A DNA stretch of 5,460 bases, taken from positions 1-5,460 of the forward strand of contig DPLR01000490.1 of the NCBI GenBank assembly GCA_003541895.1, read 5' to 3'. Both the position numbers and the translations under genes were made by a program. A model generated the notes under the pieces. That model was not told the DNA's origin. It saw nothing but the letters and a program-made list of their open reading frames with translations, and ran no database searches. Position 1 is the first letter of the stretch. Each line of letters starts with the position of its first letter. This document shows positions 1-5,460 of this stretch, one piece after another. The stretch comes from Cytophagales bacterium (GTDB taxonomy: Bacteria; Bacteroidota; Bacteroidia; Cytophagales; Cyclobacteriaceae).

Positions 1-1151
1 TCATCAGATAATTTCTTCCGATCGTATTTTCTCTCGGCCAAACTTCTTGAACGGGCTTGAAATTCGAGCAGCAACTTTGAATCCTTTAAGAATGACTCAG
101 TCTTTTTAATAAAATCAGTGGGGTGAAATGGATCTATTGAAATACCACATTGCTCGCGCGCAATTTCTTCTTTGATCCAGCCCCCAAAATTATTGACGAT
201 CAATTTACCACCGGCAAGGCTATCAAAATACTTGTTGGGTGAACCTGTCTGAAGGATCGGCACATTCTTATAACAAATGAACGAGGCATCAGTAATGTTT
301 AGAATATCGCGCACCTCATCACGGCCAACAAAACCAATAACGGAAATGTTTTTCAAATTCAAATTTGTAATGGAAGCTTTTAACTGATCTAGCATTGCTC
401 CTTCACCGCAAAGAAAAAAATGAACAGGCAAATCTGCTTTTTGCGATGTGTTCGCGCATTCTATAAAATAATCCAATCCGTTGGCGGCACCGATGGCTCC
501 AATATAAGAAACGACAAATTTTCCCTCTACCGAATATTTTTTTCTGAGCATCGGATTTTTTTTCTCAGGCTGATAAAAATCACAGTCTGAGAAATTAGGA
601 ATGATGTGAATTTGCTTCGAAGAAATTTTTTGCTGAACTGCATTTTTTATTGACTCGGAAAGTGCCACGATTGAATCAGCATTTTTATAAATCACCTTCT
701 CTAATTTATAGAGCAGAGATGCAAAAATTTTATTCTTAATAAATCCCATCTGGATGGGAGCATCAGGCCACAGATCGCCCACTTCAAAAATGTAAGGAAG
801 CTTCAATCTCTTTTTCAATCGCATGGCAACAAGCCCAACCGTAAGCGGAGTTGAAATAGCATAAACTATATTCACATCAGGAATTTTTTTAGCCAGCCGA
901 TAACTCTTCCAAACATAACTCAGGAATGAAAGGCTGCGCTTTAAAAACCCGAAAGCATTTTCATACGCTACCGGAAGATAGTGCACCTCAATCCCCTCAA
1001 GATTTTCATTTCGATAGGTTACTTCATTGCAACCTGTAATTACCACCGTTTCAATTCCTCGATCAACCAATGCTTTCGCCAAGTAATACGAACGAATAGC
1101 TCCGCCCATGGCAGGTGATCTAAAATGTTGGTGCAAAATCAAAACTTTCAC
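1..1151 (-). CDS. GT4-family (WbuB-like) glycosyltransferase, C-terminus cut by window edge
   Basis: This is a retaining glycosyltransferase of the GT-B fold that most likely transfers a sugar from a nucleotide-sugar donor during synthesis of a surface polysaccharide (O-antigen, capsule or exopolysaccharide) on the cytoplasmic face of the inner membrane. The visible 383 codons begin MKVLILHQHF, the first Rossmann strand. SPAMGGAIRSYYLAKAL (12-28) matches the usual N-terminal glycine loop, and FEVGDLWPD (122-130) is the 'DLWP' signature of WbuB-like GT4 enzymes. SYIGAIGAANGLDYF (215-229) opens the second domain, and TGSPNKYFDSLAGGK (302-316) is the donor-binding region. The start is GTG at 1151; no in-frame ATG lies upstream before a stop, and the first internal ATG (codon 15) would remove the first strand and glycine loop. 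Only a few tens of C-terminal residues seem to be missing. Donor and acceptor cannot be read from the sequence. It is divergent from the tetR gene. Confidence 0.9.
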   Translation of the reverse strand, partial: MKVLILHQHFRSPAMGGAIRSYYLAKALVDRGIETVVITGCNEVTYRNENLEGIEVHYLPVAYENAFGFLKRSLSFLSYVWKSYRLAKKIPDVNIVYAISTPLTVGLVAMRLKKRLKLPYIFEVGDLWPDAPIQMGFIKNKIFASLLYKLEKVIYKNADSIVALSESIKNAVQQKISSKQIHIIPNFSDCDFYQPEKKNPMLRKKYSVEGKFVVSYIGAIGAANGLDYFIECANTSQKADLPVHFFLCGEGAMLDQLKASITNLNLKNISVIGFVGRDEVRDILNITDASFICYKNVPILQTGSPNKYFDSLAGGKLIVNNFGGWIKEEIAREQCGISIDPFHPTDFIKKTESFLKDSKLLLEFQARSRSLAERKYDRKKLSD

Positions 1152-1155
1152 AACG

Positions 1156-1186
1156 CAAATAAAAGACGAAACCTTATTAATCCCAA
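1156..1186 (-). promoter_or_regulatory. weak candidate promoter for the glycosyltransferase gene
   Basis: On the minus strand a TTG (1184-1186) is followed after 20 bp by TTTATTTG (1156-1163), one mismatch from the Bacteroidota -7 consensus TAnnTTTG. The box ends only four bases before the GTG start, so transcription from it would begin at or very near the start codon. The match is imperfect and AT-rich DNA gives such hits by chance, so this is tentative. Confidence 0.25.
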
Positions 1187-1197
1187 CATTAGGTCAG

Positions 1198-1228
1198 TTT
1201 GAAATTAAGATACCGATCGGTATCTTTG
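1198..1228 (+). promoter_or_regulatory. Bacteroidota-type promoter of the tetR-hydrolase operon
   Basis: TTTG at 1198-1201 is followed after 19 bp by TATCTTTG at 1221-1228, an exact match to the Bacteroidota sigma-A -7 consensus TAnnTTTG at the usual distance from the -33 element. The -7 box ends four bases before the ATG of the TetR gene (1233), so the predicted transcription start falls at or within a few bases of the start codon, implying a leaderless or nearly leaderless mRNA. The right half of the operator palindrome overlaps the -7 box, and the whole palindrome lies between or on the promoter elements. Confidence 0.6.
1207..1226. promoter_or_regulatory. perfect 20-bp palindromic operator, probable TetR-family binding site
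   Basis: AAGATACCGATCGGTATCTT is identical to its own reverse complement over all 20 bases; the next pair outward (T1206/T1227) breaks the symmetry. The length and the ACC...GGT half-sites fit binding sites of TetR-family dimers. It lies in the divergent intergenic region six bases before the regulator's ATG, and its right half covers six bases of the -7 box, so a bound repressor would block RNA polymerase. Autoregulation by the adjacent TetR protein is the simplest reading. The centre is about 65 bp upstream of the glycosyltransferase start, so control of that gene is possible but less certain. Confidence 0.75.
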
Positions 1229-1232
1229 AGCC

Positions 1233-1823
1233 ATGCGCAATCGAGAAGAAACCATCGGGGTCATTTTAAAACAAGCGGGACATCTTTTTAACTCGCATGG
1301 ATACAAAGCCACTTCCATCGGTCACATCACGCAGGCCACGGGCTATACCAAAGGTGCGATCTATCGGCATTTCAAGAGTAAAGAAAAATTGGAAGCCGAA
1401 ACACTTACCTACCTCACCTCTTTGCTTTTTGAAAATTTATCGAAGCGGATTAAAGAAGAGAAAAATGCGGGTGACAAGCTGCGGGCGGTGCTGAGCTATT
1501 TTGAATCGTACATTACCAAGCCACCCATCAAAGGCGGGTGTCCATTGCTAAATGCTGCTATTGAAGCAGATGACGGAAATCCGATGCTGCGAAAAAAAGC
1601 ACATTCTATTTTAACCTCGTTGAAAGAATCGATCATTCACATTTTAAACCGGGGCATTGAATTCAAACAAATAAAAAAATCGGTTGACAAGGAGTATGTG
1701 GCTACCGTGATGATTGCGGGCTTGGAAGGCGCAATTATGATGAGCAAACTTTCAAAGTCAGATCACGACATTCAGATTGTGGTGAAACACTTGAACCAAC
1801 TCATCACTTCTATTGAAGCGTAA
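1233..1823 (+). CDS. TetR/AcrR-family transcriptional repressor
   Basis: This is a cytoplasmic, dimeric, ligand-responsive DNA-binding protein of 196 residues, a normal length for the family. The N-terminal TetR DNA-binding domain covers about residues 4-53. The helix-turn-helix begins at TSIGHITQATGYTKGAIYRHF (27-47), with GAIYRHFKSKEKL (41-53) as the typical end of the recognition helix and start of helix 4. The C-terminal domain (about 55-196) should form the ligand pocket and dimer interface; KGGCPLLNAAIEADD (100-114) is a motif I associate with one AcrR-like subgroup, and Cys103 could be a reactive or ligand-contacting residue. The ATG at 1233 leaves the usual short tail before the first helix. 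A perfect palindrome and a promoter lie directly upstream, indicating autorepression. The alpha/beta hydrolase follows after 37 bp and is probably co-transcribed. The ligand cannot be inferred. Confidence 0.93.
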   Translation: MRNREETIGVILKQAGHLFNSHGYKATSIGHITQATGYTKGAIYRHFKSKEKLEAETLTYLTSLLFENLSKRIKEEKNAGDKLRAVLSYFESYITKPPIKGGCPLLNAAIEADDGNPMLRKKAHSILTSLKESIIHILNRGIEFKQIKKSVDKEYVATVMIAGLEGAIMMSKLSKSDHDIQIVVKHLNQLITSIEA

Positions 1824-1860
1824 ACCATTGCTCAAAGCGACTGAACATCAAAAACGAATT

Positions 1861-2691
1861 ATGAAAAAAACATTGATCATTTTATTCTTCCGCTACTACC
1901 TCAACACCTTGTCGCTGATTTCGCCCATCAAAGCAGGCAAGGCTGGCTTTCTGATGTTCTGCCATCCGCGAAGGCGTGCGGTAAAACCTCACCACCTGGA
2001 GTTTTTAAATTCGTCTGAAAAATTTACTGTAGAGTATACGGGCAAAAAAGTGCAAGGGTATAAGTGGGGAAACGGAGAAAAAAAATTATTGCTGGTGCAC
2101 GGCTGGGAAAGTCACAGCTATTGGTGGAAAAGTATTGTCACCACTTTACCGAAAGAAAAATTTACGCTTATCTCCATTGATGCTCCCGGCCACGGGCTCT
2201 CAGAGGGAAGTTTCATTCACCTGCCGCACTACAGCGGGCTGATTGAAAAGTTGATTGAAACGCACGGAGGTTTTTATGCCATACTCGGCCATTCGTTTGG
2301 CGCATTCTCTTCTATGTATACTCTGTTTCGGGCGCCACAACTTCCGGTTTCAAAATTAGTGCTAATGGCTTCGCCTGGCGAGATGCAAGAATTTGTTGAC
2401 TACTATCAAGCGTTGATCAAGTTCACGCCTCGTACAATGAAAGCTATTTTGGATTACTTCGTCAAGATGATTAGCCACAAGCCAGATTATTTTTCTCTAA
2501 AAGAATTCGCCAAGGGGATAAAAATACCTGGGCTGTTCGTTCATGATACCGAAGACAAAGAAGCACCTTATCGGCATGCATTAGCGGCACACAAAAATTG
2601 GCCTAACTCAGAAATGATAACAACAACAGGACTTGGTCACAACTTAAAATCAACTGACTTGATTAAAGAAGTTGAAAAATTTCTTGGCTGA
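1861..2691 (+). CDS. alpha/beta-fold hydrolase (serine esterase/lipase-like)
   Basis: The 276-residue protein has the catalytic features of an alpha/beta hydrolase that cleaves an ester, thioester or amide; the substrate is unknown. LLLVHGW (76-82) supplies the oxyanion-hole loop, DAPGHG (107-112) is the usual loop after strand 4, GHSFG (143-147) is the nucleophile elbow with Ser145, HDTEDKEAP (228-236) carries the acid (probably Asp232), and GLGHN (257-261) carries His260. A short cap-like insert lies between about 172 and 220. Residues 4-20 are fairly hydrophobic but there is no clear signal-peptide cleavage site, so I expect a cytoplasmic or loosely membrane-associated enzyme. I chose the ATG at 1861, which has an A-rich upstream region. 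A TTG at 1813 in the same frame would add 16 polar residues and overlap the end of tetR by 11 bp. Its TGA stop touches the receptor's stop on the other strand. Confidence 0.9.
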   Translation: MKKTLIILFFRYYLNTLSLISPIKAGKAGFLMFCHPRRRAVKPHHLEFLNSSEKFTVEYTGKKVQGYKWGNGEKKLLLVHGWESHSYWWKSIVTTLPKEKFTLISIDAPGHGLSEGSFIHLPHYSGLIEKLIETHGGFYAILGHSFGAFSSMYTLFRAPQLPVSKLVLMASPGEMQEFVDYYQALIKFTPRTMKAILDYFVKMISHKPDYFSLKEFAKGIKIPGLFVHDTEDKEAPYRHALAAHKNWPNSEMITTTGLGHNLKSTDLIKEVEKFLG

Positions 2692-2716
2692 TCACTTCAG
2701 CCTTGGAATAATTTTC
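2674..2716. terminator. possible bidirectional terminator hairpin across the convergent stop codons
   Basis: GGCTGA (2686-2691) pairs with TCAGCC (2697-2702) around a 5-base loop. Beyond a 2x2 T/T internal loop the arms pair again over five positions (2679-2683 with 2705-2709, one G-T), and after a two-base bulge over five more (2674-2678 with 2712-2716). This gives 16 pairs in all. AT-rich tails follow the GC core on both strands, with a five-T run after the core on the minus strand and TTTT on the plus strand. The two convergent genes leave no intergenic space, so a terminator here must lie within the coding ends. The core stem is short and the T-tracts are not immediately next to it, so function is inferred. 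Confidence 0.4.
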
Positions 2717-4806
2717 AAACCGAAATAAAAATTGCGTGTGGCTGCCGCATTAAAATACCGACCTGCTGCGGCATTCAAATCGTTGCCCAGGCTATAACGT
2801 TGATCGAGGGCATTGTCAACTCCAGCAAAAATTTCGAATCCAGTTTTGCCCGAGAAAACGGTTTTATATCCCAATCTTGACCCGATCAAAAAATAACTTG
2901 ACGCGTAGATTGAGTTGGCATCATTCAATGGTATGCAGTCAACATAATTGGTTGTGGCGTTCCAGTAAAAATGTTTTAAAAAATTTAAATCGATCCCTGC
3001 CACCAATGTATTTAATGGCGAGCCTGTCCAGCGGTTGCCCGAGTAATTAACGCCATCGTGTTGATAGTTCGTGAACTTATAATTGGTTAGCGTGTAGGCA
3101 ATCCAAACTTTGAAAAAAGAAATTGCTCTTGATGAAAGTGCTTTTTGAAATGCGAGGGCCACCTCCGCTCCTTTTTTAGAAGTTCTGCCAGCGTTCACAA
3201 AGTAATCGGCATTGTAAATATTTTTCTCGCTAACGATCGACTGCGTCAATTCAAAATCGTAGCCCACTACATCAAATGAGAAGTTTCTGAAAACAGATCC
3301 GCGAATACCCAATTCATAATTTATTCCTTGCTCGGGCGATAAGGTGTTATTGTAAACTCCCGAAGAAGGCCGAACCTCTGCCAACGAAGGCGCTGAAAAT
3401 CCTTTAGCTATTGAACCAAACGCTGAGAATGATTCACTGAATTTTTTAATCAGCGCGAGGCGCGGAGAAACTACCGGATCAAACTTGCGCTGATAGTTTC
3501 CAGACGGAGTTCCGGCAAGCCGTTCAAATTTATAGTTGATAAAATTTCCACTGCTGCCTAACGTGAGGTAAAATTTTTTAGGAAAAGAAAATTCTGCTTG
3601 CACAAAAGCCAGTGCCATATCTGATGTTAGTCGGTCATCAGTTTGAACGGTGTCTTTCACACCACTTCTATTTCCGTAATCGGTAAGTGGTGAATAAAAA
3701 TGTTGATACTCTGCTCCGGCCGTGAACTTTACTTTCCATTCCGATTTTTCAATTTCATATTGTGTATCGGTTCTGCCACCGAAATTATTTTCGGTTCTTC
3801 GCTCGTAATTAAGAATGGATGGATTGGTGAAATCGGTGTACGCACCATACGCTCCTATGCGGGTTGAAAAATTTCGTTGCCACTGCCGTTCAAAATTCAG
3901 TGCGGCATAAATGGTCTTATTAAATACGGCTGCTTGTTGTTGCACTGCACCCGCTGCCGTTTTAGATGAAGGCCGTGCCTGCTGTGGGTCAGCATTGTAT
4001 TGGCTCAAGGTAAGTCCACCTGGCGTTTGATAATACAAGTCGGTGTAAAATAAAGAAGCTTGCAAAAGACTTTTCTCGCTGAGTGAAAATTTTCCCTCGG
4101 CATTGACTGCATCTCTTTGCATGGCTGATTGATGTCTATAACCATCTGCCTGTTGATGTGCGTAGTTCACAAAAAATTTTGCTTTCGAATTTCCAAAAGT
4201 AGAGCTCAACTGATAGCGCTGGAGCCCAAAGCTTCCGCCATTGACCGAGACTTGAATTTGATTTTGATTGGCAAACGGATTGTTCAACAAAACCACACCA
4301 CCTGTGCCGGCTCCATACAAACTCGCGCCTGGTCCTTTAACAATTTCTGCGCGGCCAAACGCATCAAAGTCGAGCAAGTTCAGATACGTGTTGCCTCCGC
4401 CATCGGTGAACGGCAATCCATTCCAATAAAATTTTACTTCGCGAATTCCGAAAGGCGAACGCAGCGTGCTTCCGCGAACAGAAAACCGATAGCTGCCGGG
4501 CGAACGCTCTTCCATGCGCACACCGGGAATGGTATTCATTGCCGAAACAACGGAAGTGGTGCTGAAACGATTTAATTCATTTTGTGTAACCAACCCAATA
4601 GCAACAGGAGTTTCTTTTAGCGAGCGGTTGTATTGATATGCGTTGACAACAACTTCATTCAATGTTTTAGTGGTGTCATTGTTCGATTGATTTTGTGCAA
4701 TTGACAATGAACCAACGAAAGAAAAGAAAACCACCAAGGGCACAGAGAGCCATCGAGAATTTTTCAAGGCCACTCTGTGAACTCTGCGGTTAAACCAGCT
4801 CGTCAT
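2692..4806 (-). CDS. TonB-dependent outer-membrane receptor, possibly for an iron complex
   Basis: This is a 704-residue outer-membrane beta-barrel importer powered by TonB-ExbBD. A signal peptide is visible: a basic N-terminal part (Arg/Lys at 7, 8, 11, 15, 18), a hydrophobic core at about 20-34, and likely cleavage after Ala37. LNEVVVNAY (49-57) resembles a TonB box. The plug domain covers about 65-175, including TPVAI, NTIPGVRMEER, RGS (111-113), VKFYWNGLPFTDG and IVKGPGASLYGAGTGG (155-170). The rest is barrel, with KGFSAPSLAEVRP (468-480), SPEQGINYELGIRG (490-503), and a last strand NFYFGLKI (692-699) typical of BAM substrates. It lacks the N-terminal carboxypeptidase-like extension and about 1000-residue length of SusC proteins, has no SusD neighbour, and has no FecA-type signalling domain. 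Size and style fit the iron-siderophore/FecA-like group, but the substrate is not determined. The ATG follows the ispH TAA with no gap. A repeat element encodes about residues 6-26. Confidence 0.92.
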   Translation of the reverse strand: MTSWFNRRVHRVALKNSRWLSVPLVVFFSFVGSLSIAQNQSNNDTTKTLNEVVVNAYQYNRSLKETPVAIGLVTQNELNRFSTTSVVSAMNTIPGVRMEERSPGSYRFSVRGSTLRSPFGIREVKFYWNGLPFTDGGGNTYLNLLDFDAFGRAEIVKGPGASLYGAGTGGVVLLNNPFANQNQIQVSVNGGSFGLQRYQLSSTFGNSKAKFFVNYAHQQADGYRHQSAMQRDAVNAEGKFSLSEKSLLQASLFYTDLYYQTPGGLTLSQYNADPQQARPSSKTAAGAVQQQAAVFNKTIYAALNFERQWQRNFSTRIGAYGAYTDFTNPSILNYERRTENNFGGRTDTQYEIEKSEWKVKFTAGAEYQHFYSPLTDYGNRSGVKDTVQTDDRLTSDMALAFVQAEFSFPKKFYLTLGSSGNFINYKFERLAGTPSGNYQRKFDPVVSPRLALIKKFSESFSAFGSIAKGFSAPSLAEVRPSSGVYNNTLSPEQGINYELGIRGSVFRNFSFDVVGYDFELTQSIVSEKNIYNADYFVNAGRTSKKGAEVALAFQKALSSRAISFFKVWIAYTLTNYKFTNYQHDGVNYSGNRWTGSPLNTLVAGIDLNFLKHFYWNATTNYVDCIPLNDANSIYASSYFLIGSRLGYKTVFSGKTGFEIFAGVDNALDQRYSLGNDLNAAAGRYFNAAATRNFYFGLKIIPRLK
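4729..4791. repeat. imperfect inverted repeat of CACAGAG/CTCTGTG type inside the receptor's signal-peptide region
   Basis: The left arm (4729-4751) and right arm (4768-4791) are imperfect reverse complements separated by 16 bp. They share AACC at the outer tips, CACAGAG paired with CTCTGTG, and GCC paired with GGC at the inner ends, about 17 of 23 positions. The right arm also carries a short tandem pattern, read on the minus strand as GCAGAG, TT, CACAGAG. From memory, dispersed intergenic elements built from AACCACAGAG and CACAGAG units facing CTCTGTGGTT are common in environmental Bacteroidota and other phyla; I could not check this copy against them. Here the element lies wholly in frame within the receptor gene and encodes about residues 6-26, the basic and early hydrophobic parts of its signal peptide. 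No second copy is in the window. Confidence 0.55.
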
Positions 4807-5460
4807 TTAGAAATTTGAAAGAACTTCTTCAACTAATTTTGCCGCTGGGAAAAATTCCAAGAGCCTAAGCATAACCCGATCAACCAACGTATCAGGGCAA
4901 GATGCCCCGCTGGTCAATACAATTTTTACAATTTCATTCTGGGGCAGAAAGCCTTGTGTGGTTTTCTTTGCTTTGTGATGGTAATCGAAATGATGAATTT
5001 CGGAAGAGGATATAATCTCCTTCTCAGAATTGATGAAGTACGTGGAAAACTCGCGTTCGCATAACTCTACAATGTGCGAAGTGTTGGAGCTGTTATAGCC
5101 GCCAACCACCACAGCCAAATCTGCTTTCGTCTTCAGCAACTCATAGGTTGAATCCTGATTGTCGTTAGTGGCATAGCACAATGTGTCGCGCGTATCGGCA
5201 AAATGATTTTTCAAATCGGCTTCACCAAATTTGCTAATCATTGTTTGCTTCAAGAAATCGGCAATGGCTTGGGTTTCGGTGGCCAGCATGGTGGTTTGGT
5301 TCACCACGCCAACGCTGTTCAAATCCCTTTCAACATCAAAGCCTTTCGAAAATTTTCCTTCAAACTCTTTGTAAAATTCGGAGGCAGGTTTTTCTCCAGT
5401 AATAAATTGAGCCAGTGTTTTGGCTTCGTTCATGTCTTGCACAATCCACGCACCTCCGCA
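4807..5460 (-). CDS. ispH: 4-hydroxy-3-methylbut-2-enyl diphosphate reductase IspH, C-terminal part
   Basis: IspH is a cytoplasmic [4Fe-4S] enzyme that makes isopentenyl and dimethylallyl diphosphate in the last step of the MEP isoprenoid pathway. The frame is open to the right edge (CGGAWIVQDMNEA...), so the 217 residues seen are about the C-terminal half, and the GTG at 5442 is internal, not a start. Counting from that GTG, GVVNQTTML (45-53) is a family motif, and DTLCYATNDNQD (86-97) holds cluster ligand Cys89 and the Thr of 'CYAT'. VVVGGYNSSNTSHIVEL (111-127) holds the substrate-binding Ser/Asn group, and LTSGASCPD (176-184) holds the last conserved Ser. The insertions and phrasing (VQDMNEA, GGYNSSNTSH) fit the plant/cyanobacterial type of IspH. 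The other two cluster cysteines should lie outside the window. The TAA stop directly precedes the ATG of the receptor, suggesting co-transcription. Confidence 0.93.
   Translation of the reverse strand, partial: CGGAWIVQDMNEAKTLAQFITGEKPASEFYKEFEGKFSKGFDVERDLNSVGVVNQTTMLATETQAIADFLKQTMISKFGEADLKNHFADTRDTLCYATNDNQDSTYELLKTKADLAVVVGGYNSSNTSHIVELCEREFSTYFINSEKEIISSSEIHHFDYHHKAKKTTQGFLPQNEIVKIVLTSGASCPDTLVDRVMLRLLEFFPAAKLVEEVLSNF

Noticed and set aside
1297..1494. Plus-strand open frame of 65 codons
   Set aside because: It is another frame of the TetR gene, covering its helix-turn-helix region, and its Arg/Lys/Pro-rich translation looks like an out-of-frame shadow.
1813..1860. TTG start extending the hydrolase by 16 residues and overlapping tetR
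   Set aside because: The added residues are polar and unlike a domain, TTG is a rare start, and the ATG at 1861 has an A-rich upstream region typical of Bacteroidota starts. It stays possible through translational coupling.
4129..4575. Plus-strand open frame of 148 codons
   Set aside because: It lies wholly antisense to the plug and early barrel part of the TonB-dependent receptor, resembles no family, and has no promoter or start context. The receptor frame has strong motif support.
2692..4806. SusC-type polysaccharide receptor of a utilisation locus
   Set aside because: The protein is about 300 residues too short, lacks the N-terminal carboxypeptidase-like domain, and has no SusD or glycoside hydrolase neighbour.
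5440..5442. GTG as the start of a complete 211-residue protein
   Set aside because: The frame stays open to the window edge and the six codons before it continue the IspH alignment, so the gene simply begins outside the window.
1..5460. CRISPR array, insertion sequence, tRNA, defence or phage module
   Set aside because: I saw no regular spaced repeats, transposase, terminal inverted repeats with target duplications, tRNA cloverleaf, or defence-type domains. All genes are ordinary chromosomal families.

Overview
The window looks like chromosomal DNA of a Bacteroidota (Bacteroidetes) bacterium, plausibly a cytophagal or related lineage. The evidence is moderately AT-rich DNA, A-rich rather than Shine-Dalgarno-like sequence ahead of starts, a promoter that fits the Bacteroidota pattern (TTTG, then TAnnTTTG after a 19-bp gap), an outer-membrane TonB-dependent receptor ending in the usual aromatic beta strand, and an IspH of the plant/cyanobacterial type. 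The assignment rests on recognising families and motifs, not on any search.

Layout from left to right. (1) Minus strand, 1-1151: a GT4 glycosyltransferase of the WbuB-like kind, starting with GTG and running off the left edge. (2) An 81-bp divergent intergenic region (1152-1232) with a perfect 20-bp palindrome overlapping a good Bacteroidota promoter, directly before the regulator's ATG. (3) Plus strand: a TetR-family repressor (1233-1823) and an alpha/beta hydrolase (1861-2691), probably one autoregulated operon. (4) Minus strand: a TonB-dependent receptor (2692-4806) whose stop codon touches the hydrolase stop with no bases between, inside a long imperfect inverted repeat that may terminate transcription both ways. 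(5) Minus strand: the C-terminal part of IspH (4807 to the right edge); its stop codon is followed at once by the receptor's ATG.

The genes fall into three transcription units: the glycosyltransferase (surface polysaccharide synthesis), the tetR-hydrolase pair (a repressor probably sensing an unknown small molecule, with a hydrolase that may act on it or a related ester/amide), and ispH-receptor (isoprenoid synthesis by an iron-sulfur enzyme, transcribed into an outer-membrane importer, possibly for an iron chelate). There are no tRNA or rRNA genes, CRISPR arrays, insertion sequences, or gene-free stretches over 100 bp.

I see no clearly new multi-gene system. The two most notable local signals are the operator/promoter that seems to produce a leaderless tetR mRNA, and an imperfect inverted repeat of CACAGAG/CTCTGTG type lying inside the start of the receptor gene, where it encodes much of the signal peptide.
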